In this document: positions 1 through 7,071 of the stretch, one piece after another
Numbering within the stretch: the stretch's first letter is position 1
Layout of the letters: the number at the start of each line of letters is the position of its first letter
Assembly: GCA_030646955.1 (NCBI GenBank)
Contig: JAUSKM010000001.1
Span: 1 to 33,854 of the forward strand
Length of the DNA stretch: 33,854 nucleotides
Direction of reading: 5' to 3'
Source of the DNA: a bacterium
GTDB taxonomy: Bacteria; Patescibacteriota; Patescibacteriia; JACPHY01
The notes under the pieces: generated by a model
Databases searched by the model: none
What the model was told of the DNA's origin: nothing
What the model saw: only the letters and a program-made list of their open reading frames with translations
Made by a program: the position numbers and the translations under genes

Positions 1-1185
1 GGTGGTTTCGGTCACGGTATACGACGCGGGTGCCTTGAAGGTGTACGTGGTACCGGACGTCACCGGCGCGCCGTTGATAAAGAGGGGGAAGTTCGCGATG
101 ACCCGATTCCTTCCATTATCGTTAATGACTTTCTTGACAACGTTGATGGTTCCCGAATCTGGCGAAGCGCCCGTGATCCTGCCTGCGAAGATATCATCAT
201 TCGTCACGGTACACGTCTTGCTCTCACCCGCGGCGAGCGTCACGCTGCCGTTCGTGGCGCAATCCCCGCTGAACGTCGCTGCATACCCCGCGAATGCGTC
301 CTCGCTCACGACGTAGGTGTCAGGGGCGAGGGAGTATGTGGTGCCAGGAGATACGGCTCCTGCGGCGGGGCTGCCGGTAACGTCGGTACCGGAGAGTTTG
401 ACGTGGAGGGTGAAGTCCGATGCGACAGCCGTACCACTGTCGTTATTCGTGACCGCTTTGATGACGCGGAGGGTGGCGGGAGCTGACGCGCACGTTGGGA
501 CGGTGATGGTATCCGTATCCGTGGTCACGGTTCCACCAAATGCCAATGCCCGTCCTGACCACGTCGTGTTTGCACCAACGGTGATACCCGCATTGTCAAT
601 GACGGTCCCTACAAACGTCGTGTTCGCAGCGAGCGTTGTCGCTTGCGTTGGTGTCCAAAAGACATCGCACGCCGACGAACCGCTCGACGTGACCGTCGCA
701 CCGGCCGTTGATGTCAACGCGCCATCTGGCCGGAAGATATACGTTCCGCTGCCGTTCAACGTCAACGGTCCGCCGACATCCATCGCCCCCGTGCTGCAGT
801 AGACGCCCGGAGTGTACACGCCAATAGGACCGTGTGTCGTATCCGTGGAGAGGTTGATCGCCCCCGGCGCAAAGGTAAACGTACATGGCTGGGCGGCCAA
901 CGTAGTGAGCGCGAACCCTTGGTCTTCACCTGCGGTTGCGTATGGAGCACCCGATCCGTAGTTCGGATGTACTCCTCCGGGCACCACAGCTGGACCCGTA
1001 GTGAAACCAATATCACCATTGATGGTCGTTCCCGCCGTCGTGTTTGTGTACGTACTCGCAAGAACACCGTACGACGTTGCTGCGCCAAGTGAAGGAGTAC
1101 TCGCAGCAAGGGCAGATGTGGGGACGAGGAATACAAAAAGGAAACCAATCATGGTCACCGATAGCATCTTGCGAAAAAAATTCAT
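1..1185 (-). CDS. Exported DUF3494 ice-binding-like protein with prealbumin-like repeats (3' end off window)
   Basis: This reading frame is open from an ATG at 1185 to the left edge, giving 395 residues with the C-terminus outside the window. Residues 1-27 form a Sec signal peptide (MNFFRKML, a hydrophobic stretch, then cleavage near SALA|AST). Residues about 35-235 match the DUF3494 ice-binding-like beta-helix family, with phrases such as ATSYGVLAS, TTINGDIG, PGVYCS and GTYIFRPDGAL. After this come at least two repeats of about 80 residues typical of prealbumin-like/SpaA surface modules: TLRVIKAVTNNDSG...CTVTNDD, then INVVKKVINDNGRN. Family members include true ice-binding proteins and many surface adhesins, so the substrate cannot be told from sequence. 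The protein is probably secreted or surface-displayed. No clear Shine-Dalgarno sequence precedes the start. Confidence 0.85.
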   Translation of the reverse strand, partial: MNFFRKMLSVTMIGFLFVFLVPTSALAASTPSLGAATSYGVLASTYTNTTAGTTINGDIGFTTGPAVVPGGVHPNYGSGAPYATAGEDQGFALTTLAAQPCTFTFAPGAINLSTDTTHGPIGVYTPGVYCSTGAMDVGGPLTLNGSGTYIFRPDGALTSTAGATVTSSGSSACDVFWTPTQATTLAANTTFVGTVIDNAGITVGANTTWSGRALAFGGTVTTDTDTITVPTCASAPATLRVIKAVTNNDSGTAVASDFTLHVKLSGTDVTGSPAAGAVSPGTTYSLAPDTYVVSEDAFAGYAATFSGDCATNGSVTLAAGESKTCTVTNDDIFAGRITGASPDSGTINVVKKVINDNGRNRVIANFPLFINGAPVTSGTTYTFKAPASYTVTETT

Positions 1186-1235
1186 ACATTTCTAGTGTGC
1201 TTTAAAAGAAAAGTTATCAACAGACTCATCGACCA

Positions 1236-1463
1236 TTACTTATAATATATCATGATGTCACCCTGCACGGCACCAATGACGCAGCAGCGCTTCTCAATAC
1301 CATTGATGGTCATGGTCACCGCACCCCCCACCGTTCGTCCAATGAGCGCTGCGCCGAGGGGTGACCGGAAGAGATACGGCCGCGCCCCGGGATCATCTCC
1401 TGCGAGCCGAGAGTTGTGTATGTGTGCTACGCGCCATCGCGAAACCACGCGAAACCGTTTCAA
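1236..1463 (-). CDS. Short ORF resembling the GreA/GreB C-terminal domain, possibly a gene remnant
   Basis: This is a 75-residue frame opening at TTG 1463; GTG 1448 is an alternative start. Residues about 20-70 resemble the C-terminal FKBP-like half of transcript-cleavage factor GreA: GDDPGA, then RSPLGAALIGRTVGG and a short beta-rich tail. The usual family pattern is DP...SPLGKALLGKKVGD. The N-terminal coiled coil that reaches into the RNA polymerase secondary channel, about 80 residues in GreA, is absent. A stop codon at 1479-1481 closes the frame just upstream. It may be a remnant of a degraded greA or a stand-alone RNAP-binding domain. No ribosome binding site or promoter is evident, and short TTTCGC-containing repeats crowd the 5' end. 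Confidence 0.4.
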   Translation of the reverse strand: MKRFRVVSRWRVAHIHNSRLAGDDPGARPYLFRSPLGAALIGRTVGGAVTMTINGIEKRCCVIGAVQGDIMIYYK

Positions 1464-1562
1464 GTCTGCGAAACCGTGTCAAGTCCATAAACGAAAGCGT
1501 GTAGAAACAAAATGGTGTCCGTGGGAATAATCGGAATAATCGTGGGGCTTGGTGCCATAGGG

Positions 1563-1605
1563 CCCCTCCCCCTCCCCATGGAATGGAGAGGGGGAGGATA
1601 AGAAA
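1563..1605. repeat. C-rich/G-rich hairpin repeat, copy A
   Basis: CCCCTCCCCCTCCCC is followed after a short loop by GAGAGGGGGAGG and the tail ATAAGAAAG. The two arms are inverted complements. The same core recurs at 1643-1670, 4900-4930 and 10139-10160. The G-rich arm plus the ATAAGAAAG tail recurs at 3176-3196. No gene is seen between 1464 and 1782; the stretch holds only repeats. Confidence 0.75.
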
Positions 1606-1642
1606 GTGCCGCTGGCTCCATGTGCGTTGTTGGATACGTTGT

Positions 1643-1670
1643 TCCCCCTCTCCACGAAGTGGGGAGGGGG
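1643..1670. repeat. C-rich/G-rich hairpin repeat, copy B
   Basis: TCCCCCTCTCC, loop ACGAAGT, then GGGGAGGGGGA form an inverted repeat. The loop CACGAAGTGG is identical to that of the copy at 4900-4930, which shows that the two belong to one dispersed family. Confidence 0.75.
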
Positions 1671-1708
1671 AATCTTTTGGGGGGGTGGGTGTTGGTTCTG
1701 TGGCGTGT

Positions 1709-1750
1709 GAGATTGCCGCGTCGCTCGGGGGACTCGCTCCTCGCAATGAC
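1709..1750 (-). repeat. GTCATTGCGAGGAG dispersed repeat, copy 1 (half element)
   Basis: Read on the minus strand, the copy begins GTCATTGCGAGGAGCGAGT and continues through CGACGCGGCAATCTC. It lies downstream of the glycyl-tRNA synthetase stop. Sister copies are at 3289-3328, 5030-5117, 6948-7059 and 28671-28706. Confidence 0.75.
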
Positions 1751-1782
1751 GCGGGGGGCAGCAGTGGGAAGAGGCGGGGGGG

Positions 1783-3111
1783 TCAGCAGCCGAGGAGATC
1801 GGAGAGATGACCGACGAGGTCTGGAATGGCGATACGGTCTTGGGTCATGGTGTCGCGGTCGCGAACGGTCACCTTGCCGTCCTCGAGGGACGCAAAGTCC
1901 ACGGTGACGCAGTAGGGGGTGCCGATCTCGTCCTGGCGGCGGTAGCGGCGGCCGATGGAGGCGACATCATCGTAGGCGACCATCCAGCGCGTGCGCAACT
2001 CGCGCACGATCTCCTGGGCTTTGGCGGCGAGGGGCTCTTTCTTGGAGAGCGGGAGGACGGCAACTTTGATGGGGGCAAGCTCTTTGGGGAGCTTGAGCAC
2101 CACTTCGGCTTCTTTGGTTGACTCCGTAGTGGTGCTGCGGCCGCCTTCGATTTCGTGGTATGCCTCTAGAAGCACGGCGAGTACCATGCGATCCACGCCG
2201 ACGGACGGCTCGATGACATGCGGCACGATGCGCTCCTTGGTGACCTCATCGAAGTACGAGAAGTCCTGCTTGGAGTGCTGCGCGTGCTGCGTGAGATCGT
2301 AATCTGTGCGGTACGCGAGGCCGTAGAGTTCTTTCTGGCCGAACGGGAAGTGGTACTCGATATCGATGGTGCGCTTGCTGTAGAACGCGCGCTCATCGTC
2401 TGCGTGCTCGCGCAATGCATAGCGCTCCGGCGCGATGCCACACGCGGCCATCCAATCCTGCATGAACTGCAACCACTCCGCGAACACGCGCTCCCAATCC
2501 GCGGGTTTCACAAAGTACTCGATTTCCATCTGTTCAAACTCACGCAGGCGGAAGAGGAACTGGCCCGGGGTGATCTCGTTGCGGAACGCCTTGCCGATCT
2601 GCGCCACGCCGAATGGGAGCTTCTTGCGCGCGGTGGCCAGGATACTGGGGAAATCCACGAAGATCGCCTGTGCGGTTTCCGGGCGCAGGTACGTTTGCGA
2701 CGCCGTGTCCTCCATGGGACCGACGAACGTGCGGAACATCATGTTAAACGGGCGCGCATCGGTCAGATCCTCACTCCCACACTGCGGACAGGCCCCAGGC
2801 GGTTCCAGCGTGTCCGCGCGGTGGCGCGCTTTGCACTTACGGCAGTCCACCAACGGATCAGCGAACCCCGCGACGTGGCCGGATGCCTCCCACACTTTTG
2901 GATTCATGAGGATGGCGGCGTCCAATCCCACGATGTCATCGCGCTGTTGCACCACGCGCTTCCACCACGCGCGCTTGATGTTGTTCTTGAGCTCCACACC
3001 CAACGGACCGTAATCGTATGTGCCGGCAAGCCCGGAGTACGGTTCCGATCCCGGAAAAATAAACCCCCGGCGCTTGCAGAGCGAGACGAGTTTTTCCATG
3101 GTGACGGGCAT
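1783..3111 (-). CDS. glyQS: Glycyl-tRNA synthetase, single-chain dimeric type
   Basis: This class II synthetase charges tRNA-Gly with glycine in the cytosol. At 442 residues it matches the single-polypeptide alpha2 enzyme rather than the two-gene alpha2beta2 form. The N-terminus carries the hallmark KRRGFIFPGSE...GLAGTYDYGPLG. A CxxC...CxxC pair (CRKC about residue 90, CPQC about 110) suggests a zinc ribbon insertion. Motif 2 reads FRNEITPGQFLFRLREFEQ and motif 3 contains GVDRMVLAVL. The C-terminal 90 residues form the anticodon-binding domain (IKVAVLPLSKKE...). The start is ATG 3111; ATG 3099 (MEKLVSLCKRRGF) is an equally credible start. No Shine-Dalgarno sequence is visible. A G-rich repeat arm lies about 65-85 bases upstream. 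Confidence 0.97.
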   Translation of the reverse strand: MPVTMEKLVSLCKRRGFIFPGSEPYSGLAGTYDYGPLGVELKNNIKRAWWKRVVQQRDDIVGLDAAILMNPKVWEASGHVAGFADPLVDCRKCKARHRADTLEPPGACPQCGSEDLTDARPFNMMFRTFVGPMEDTASQTYLRPETAQAIFVDFPSILATARKKLPFGVAQIGKAFRNEITPGQFLFRLREFEQMEIEYFVKPADWERVFAEWLQFMQDWMAACGIAPERYALREHADDERAFYSKRTIDIEYHFPFGQKELYGLAYRTDYDLTQHAQHSKQDFSYFDEVTKERIVPHVIEPSVGVDRMVLAVLLEAYHEIEGGRSTTTESTKEAEVVLKLPKELAPIKVAVLPLSKKEPLAAKAQEIVRELRTRWMVAYDDVASIGRRYRRQDEIGTPYCVTVDFASLEDGKVTVRDRDTMTQDRIAIPDLVGHLSDLLGC

Positions 3112-3175
3112 AGGACGGATGACGCGGATGATGCAGGTTGTTTGCGACTATTTTCAAAAAGGTTGCTGCGTGCAG

Positions 3176-3196
3176 CGAGGGGGAGGATAAGAAAGG
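3176..3196. repeat. Half copy of the G-rich hairpin repeat with ATAAGAAAG tail
   Basis: GAGGGGGAGGATAAGAAAG is identical to the right arm and tail of copy A at 1563-1605. A weaker relative (GAGGATAAGAAAGG) is at 5813-5827, upstream of frr. Confidence 0.6.
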
Positions 3197-3288
3197 GGCA
3201 ACGCGCGCGTGTTCGTGCGCGGCCGGTAGATTTTCAGCGTAGCGCGTGAGCGGGGCGAGGGCAAACGTGTACGGGGCACGAATCGTGG

Positions 3289-3328
3289 AAATTGCCGCGT
3301 CGTTCGCGGACTTACTCCTCGCAATGAC
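3289..3328 (-). repeat. GTCATTGCGAGGAG dispersed repeat, copy 2, overlapping the end of hisS
   Basis: On the minus strand it reads GTCATTGCGAGGAGTAAGT and continues through CGACGCGGCAATTTC. It closely matches copy 1. The TAA within it (3312-3314) is the stop codon of hisS, and the preceding CAT TGC GAG GAG encodes the last four residues HCEE. Confidence 0.8.
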
Positions 3329-4808
3329 GGAGGAGGTGCTGCACGATGTCGGGACGGGGGATGGCGGTTTGGGTGTGGGCAGCCATATGTTTGACGGCGA
3401 CGGTTCCGGAGGCGCGTTCATCATCGCCGACGATGAGCACGAACGGGATCTCCTGGGCGACGGCGTAGGAGAGTTGCTCTTTGAAGGAGGTCTCGGCTCC
3501 TTCCCAGAGGACGGTGCGGATTCCGGCGGCGCGGAGCTGGCCGGTGATCGCGAGGTAGTCCGCGATGTGCTCCGGATCCATCACGGTGACCAACGCCTGG
3601 ACGCGCGTAGGCGTAGGCGTGATGACGCCGGTGCGGACGAGCTGATAGAAGAGCCGATCTACACCAATGGAGGCGCCGGTGGCCGGGATGGATGCATCGG
3701 AAAACCGCGAGACGAGGCCGTCGTAGCGGCCGCCGGAGCAGACGCTGCCGAACCGCTCTTCCTGCTGCCCGTCGGCGCTGTCTGCGGACGGCATGACCAG
3801 CATCTCTCCACGCTCGTCGAGCAAGAACGTCTCGAACACCATGCCAGTGTAGTACCCCAGGCCCCGCGCGATGGTGAGGTCCAGGCGCCAACACCGCTCA
3901 TCCGCTCCCATCGCGCGCAGGGCGTCCACGATGCTGCGGAGCTCTGCAATCCCCTCCTCCGCAAGGGCGACGCCCGCGAAAAGCGCTGCGCTGCGCTCGA
4001 GTAGCTCATCCGTGGAGCCGGAGAGATCCATGAACGCGGCGATGCGCGCTGCGGTTGCCGCGTCAAACCCGAGGCCAAAATCGGATTCCGTATCTGCCTC
4101 CCCTTCTGTCGCTGCTGCCTGCGCGGGACGTTGTGGCTTGGTGAGCTCACGCAGCACGCCGTCGCGCCCGATCTTGAGGTACTTGTCCAACACACGAAGC
4201 ACGTCCGCGATGCGCGCCGGATCAAACCCCGCGTAGGGCGCCAACGCGTTGAGAAGCTTGCGGTTGTTGAATCGCACGGCGAAGCGTGGGACGCCGAGGG
4301 CCTGGAGAGCTGTCACGGCGAGCGCAATGACCTCCGCGTCTGCGACAGGCGTTGCGACGCCCACGATGTCCGCGTCGCACTGGATGAACTCGCGGAACCG
4401 CCCCGCCTGCGGACGCTCGCCGCGCCAGACGCTGCCCATCTGGTACCGGCGGAAGGGCAGGCGGAGCTGACGATCCTGCGCCGTGCCAACGCCAAGGTAC
4501 TGCGCGACGACGCGCGCGAGCGGCACCGTGAGGTCAAATCGCAGCGCGGTGGCGCGCGGGTCTGTTGCATCGGCCGGAGCGCGATCCGCGCTGGTGCGCG
4601 TCTCGTAGATCATCATGCTGGCATCCTGCCCGCCCGTGAGCACCGCGCGCCGCTCCATGCCGGGCGTCTCCAACGGGTCAAAGCCAAATCGCTCATAGAC
4701 CTCCCGAATGGTCTGGAGCATCTGGTTGCGCACGATCATCTCCCGCGGCAGGTAGTCGCGGAAGCCCGATGGGAGTCCGGGTTGAATTTTTTGTGGGGAG
4801 GACGACAT
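3312..4808 (-). CDS. hisS: Histidyl-tRNA synthetase
   Basis: A class II synthetase that attaches histidine to tRNA-His. It has 498 residues, longer than the usual 420-430. Motif 1 lies near PSGFRDYLP...QTIREVYERFGFDPLETP. Motif 2 contains YQMGSVWRGERPQAGRFREF. The HisA signature is RGLGYYTGMVFE, and motif 3 is GASIGVDRLFYQL. The C-terminal anticodon domain starts near TPTRVQALVTVMD. Extra length comes from an insert around residues 225-250 (QRPAQAAATEGEADTES) and another after LLDERGEMLVM. The stop codon and last residues lie inside a dispersed repeat, so the original C-terminus may have been altered. The start at ATG 4808 (MSSSPQKIQPGLPSGFRDYLP) has no Shine-Dalgarno sequence. Confidence 0.97.
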   Translation of the reverse strand: MSSSPQKIQPGLPSGFRDYLPREMIVRNQMLQTIREVYERFGFDPLETPGMERRAVLTGGQDASMMIYETRTSADRAPADATDPRATALRFDLTVPLARVVAQYLGVGTAQDRQLRLPFRRYQMGSVWRGERPQAGRFREFIQCDADIVGVATPVADAEVIALAVTALQALGVPRFAVRFNNRKLLNALAPYAGFDPARIADVLRVLDKYLKIGRDGVLRELTKPQRPAQAAATEGEADTESDFGLGFDAATAARIAAFMDLSGSTDELLERSAALFAGVALAEEGIAELRSIVDALRAMGADERCWRLDLTIARGLGYYTGMVFETFLLDERGEMLVMPSADSADGQQEERFGSVCSGGRYDGLVSRFSDASIPATGASIGVDRLFYQLVRTGVITPTPTRVQALVTVMDPEHIADYLAITGQLRAAGIRTVLWEGAETSFKEQLSYAVAQEIPFVLIVGDDERASGTVAVKHMAAHTQTAIPRPDIVQHLLRHCEE

Positions 4809-4815
4809 AGAGGAG

Positions 4816-4829
4816 ATACCCGAGGGTAT
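4816..4829. promoter_or_regulatory. Palindrome just upstream of hisS
   Basis: ATACCC-GA-GGGTAT is a perfect inverted repeat starting 8 bases before the hisS start codon. It could be a small operator or an RNA hairpin at the start of the transcript. No protein partner can be named. Confidence 0.3.
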
Positions 4830-4899
4830 GTGTCGCGTGTGCTGTATTGGGGGGTACTGCTTATGGTTCCCTCGTGCGCAAAAGCCCCTCCCCCTCTAA

Positions 4900-4930
4900 C
4901 TCCCCCTCCCCACGAAGTGGAGAGGGGGAG
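4900..4930. repeat. C-rich/G-rich hairpin repeat, copy C
   Basis: CTCCCCCTCCCC, loop ACGAAGTG, then GAGAGGGGGAG. It shares the CACGAAGTGG loop with the copy at 1643-1670. It lies in the 378-base gene-free stretch between hisS and frr, which otherwise holds the element at 5003-5145. Confidence 0.75.
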
Positions 4931-5002
4931 GAACAAAAAAAGAAAAAACCGTTCCTTACACGACAGACAGCACGCGGCCCAGCATTACGCACCACTCAAT
5001 AT

Positions 5003-5145
5003 GAGACCGTAGAAAAATACCCACGCGTTGTCATTGCGAGGAGTCTCCGACGAAGCAATCTCGGTCAACTAAGCCGCCGGGATTGCCACGCCCTCGAGGA
5101 CTCGGGCTCGCAATGACACTACTTATCCACTTTTTCTACGGTCTC
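5003..5145. mobile_element. MITE-like element with 15-bp terminal inverted repeats and AATAT duplication
   Basis: The element starts GAGACCGTAGAAAAA (5003-5017) and ends with the exact reverse complement TTTTTCTACGGTCTC (5131-5145). It is flanked on both sides by AATAT (4998-5002 and 5146-5150), which looks like a 5-bp target-site duplication. It contains no ORF of note, so any movement would need a transposase supplied elsewhere. Nested inside is a full palindromic copy of the GTCATTGCGAG repeat (5030-5040 paired with 5107-5117), with inner arms GCAATCTC and GGGATTGC. The layout is that of a non-autonomous miniature inverted-repeat element. Confidence 0.7.
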
Positions 5146-5186
5146 AATATGAAGCGGCACGCAAAAATTTCAGGAGAGCGCGAACC

Positions 5187-5735
5187 CTAGACCGTCATGA
5201 TCTCGCGAGATTTCTTGTCGCCCGTATCCTTGATTTTGTCGTCGTACTCCTTGGAGAGTTCATCGAGCTGCTTCTGGAGGCGGTACTTGTCGTCCTCGGT
5301 CACCTCCCCTTCCCGCTCTGCCTCCACGATGGCCGTGCGTGCTTTCTCGCGGACGTGGCGTGCGCTCTGGCGGGACTCCTCTACCTTCTGCCCGATGCGC
5401 TTGGTGAGTTCCTTGCGCGAATCCTCCGTAAGCTCCGGCATGGGCACGCGGATGGTCTTGCCGTCCACCACCGGATTGAGCATCGGCTGCGCTTTACGGA
5501 TGCCACGCTCGATGTCCTTGGTGACGCTCTGATCCCACGGGTCAATCTGAATGTTGCGTGCGTCCGGCACCGTGATCGTCGCCAACTCCTTCACACGCAT
5601 GATCGCGCCGTACGCTTCCACCGGCACATCTTCCACCAACGCCGGCGTTGCCCGGCCGGTACGAATCTGCTGCATCTCATGCAGGAGGTGCTGCAAAGTT
5701 TTCTCAAATTCTGGACGGTAGGGATCGAGGGTCAT
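5187..5735 (-). CDS. frr: Ribosome recycling factor
   Basis: This 182-residue cytosolic protein, with EF-G, splits post-termination ribosomes into subunits. Length and sequence fit the family throughout. Examples are the N-terminal helix with QQIRTGRATPALVEDVPVEAYG, the head domain ATITVPDARNIQIDPWDQS, IRVPMPELTEDSRKELTK, and the long C-terminal helix ending DDKIKDTGDKKSREIMTV. The frame is open to 5840, but the extension is unlike the family, so ATG 5735 (MTLDPYRPEF) is chosen. TACTAT lies 5 bases before this ATG, so the mRNA may be leaderless. The usual neighbours tsf and pyrH are absent here. Confidence 0.97.
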   Translation of the reverse strand: MTLDPYRPEFEKTLQHLLHEMQQIRTGRATPALVEDVPVEAYGAIMRVKELATITVPDARNIQIDPWDQSVTKDIERGIRKAQPMLNPVVDGKTIRVPMPELTEDSRKELTKRIGQKVEESRQSARHVREKARTAIVEAEREGEVTEDDKYRLQKQLDELSKEYDDKIKDTGDKKSREIMTV

Positions 5736-5740
5736 AACAG

Positions 5741-5746
5741 ATAGTA
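5741..5746 (-). promoter_or_regulatory. Putative -10 box of frr, giving a leaderless mRNA
   Basis: TACTAT on the minus strand ends 5 bases before the ATG at 5735. That places the expected transcription start at the initiation codon. No good -35 box is seen 16-18 bases upstream, so this is tentative. Confidence 0.35.
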
Positions 5747-5883
5747 CGCGAATGATGGGTTGTGTATGCGAGCACGAAACGAGCAGTGAAGAGGATGCGA
5801 CGGGATAGTGAGGAGAGGATAAGAAAGGTAATCCATGCATCCAGAACCGAGCAGCTACGGGCGGACGACTCGTTGCTTCCGCA

Positions 5884-6933
5884 TCACTCCTTCACCTGCC
5901 TCGTACTCATCCATACCGCATCGCTGCTACGCCGGTCAATGAGGAGGCCGGTGATGAGGCGGGAGGTGGGGAGCTTGCGGGTTTCCCAAGTGCGGCCGGA
6001 ATCCGACGTACGGTAGAACGTGGAGCGCGTGGCGTACACGATGCGATCACGATCTGCTGGGTCCACGGCTGCCGCGGTGATGGTGACAGATCCGGCTTCC
6101 GTGAGGAGCGGGATGGCCTCCCAGGTAGATCCTGCATCGCGTGAGCGCAGGAGGCCGTACTGCGATGCATGGATCAGCTCGCCCGGGCGCTCTGCCACCG
6201 GAACCACAACGCTCGTGTTGAACGCTGCGGGGAACGACTCCATGCCCTTGCGTAACGATTCCCATGTTGCGCCGCGCGTCATGCTGCGAAGCAATCCTTC
6301 GCGGCTGGTTACGGCAATGACGAAGCTACTGCCACCCGTGCGCACCGCGATGAGCTGCCGGATGGGATTCTCTGCGCGATGCATCGTGCGCCAGCTTGCG
6401 CCACTATCCGTACTCAACAGGATGTCGCCGCGCGAGTTACCCGCGTACACCACCGAGGGCGCGACGGGGTCCATCGCCAACGCGGTCATGGACACATTGG
6501 CCTCAAACACGCTGGAGTCCCAGTGGCGTCCGCAGTCCTTGGTCCGGTACACGCGCTGACCGCCGGCGATGATGATGGTACAGCGATCGGTTGGATGCAG
6601 CCCCACCGCGCTCGTGCGCGACTGCGCGAAGGATGATCCGAGGAGCTGCCACGATGCGCCGCCGTCCCACGACGCGTACGCGCCGTTGGCTTCCGTGGTT
6701 GTATAGAGCGCCAGCGGATCGTTGGGGTCCTGCGTAATCCCCAGAACGTTCACCGGCGCGAGCGACTGCCCGCCGCCCACGGAGAGCACCGCGCCACGTT
6801 GCTCCCACGCCTCACCGCGATCCTTGCTCAAGAAGATGCCGCCATCCGCGCCGCTACCGGAGAACGAGATGCACCCGGCGCCAAGGAACATCAGCGCAGC
6901 GACGGGAAGAGCGAGACGGGTAACGATGCGCAT
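5884..6933 (-). CDS. Lipoprotein with BNR/VPS10-type beta-propeller repeats
   Basis: A 349-residue exported lipoprotein. The N-terminus MRIVTRLALPVAALMF followed by LGAGC (Cys21) is a signal peptide with lipobox. The mature part carries repeated Asp-box/BNR motifs: SKDRGEAW, SWDGGASWQ, TKDCGRHWD, STDSGASWR, RSRDAGSTWE and TSDSGRTWE. This fits a sialidase/VPS10/Ycf48-like beta-propeller. Such propellers bind proteins or glycans, and the repeats alone do not imply hydrolase activity. The frame opens at 6951, but ATG 6933 gives a proper lipoprotein signal. The function is unknown. It sits between frr and the delta' gene with repeats on its upstream side. Confidence 0.85.
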   Translation of the reverse strand: MRIVTRLALPVAALMFLGAGCISFSGSGADGGIFLSKDRGEAWEQRGAVLSVGGGQSLAPVNVLGITQDPNDPLALYTTTEANGAYASWDGGASWQLLGSSFAQSRTSAVGLHPTDRCTIIIAGGQRVYRTKDCGRHWDSSVFEANVSMTALAMDPVAPSVVYAGNSRGDILLSTDSGASWRTMHRAENPIRQLIAVRTGGSSFVIAVTSREGLLRSMTRGATWESLRKGMESFPAAFNTSVVVPVAERPGELIHASQYGLLRSRDAGSTWEAIPLLTEAGSVTITAAAVDPADRDRIVYATRSTFYRTSDSGRTWETRKLPTSRLITGLLIDRRSSDAVWMSTRQVKE

Positions 6934-6947
6934 AAAATATTCAAAAC

Positions 6948-7059
6948 ACATTGCGAGATCGAGTCGTGATGAAATTACGGAGCATGTCCCGAGTACGCGA
7001 GGAATCCGCGTGCGTGGACTCGCTTCCGCCTCCGGCGGATGTAGAAACCTCGCAATGAC
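6948..7059. repeat. GTCATTGCGAG dispersed repeat, copy 4
   Basis: ACATTGCGAG at 6948-6957 and CTCGCAATGAC at 7049-7059 are inverted ends of a spacer of about 90 bases. The spacer also holds the palindrome TCCGCC-TCC-GGCGGA (7025-7039). This resembles the core of the copy at 5030-5117 and fills the gap between two minus-strand genes. Confidence 0.6.
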
Positions 7060-7071
7060 GCAGACAAGGAG

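Noticed and set aside
2-802. Plus-strand frames of 104 and 161 residues at the left edge
   Set aside because: They are antisense to the DUF3494 protein, whose own frame lacks a stop only because it leaves the window.
2218-3249. 343-residue plus-strand frame opposite glyQS
   Set aside because: It mirrors the GC-rich third positions of a certain gene on the other strand and shows no family motif.
5736-5840. Longer N-terminus for ribosome recycling factor
   Set aside because: The extra residues (MHGLPFLSSPHYPVASS...) match nothing in the family and overlap a repeat-like stretch.
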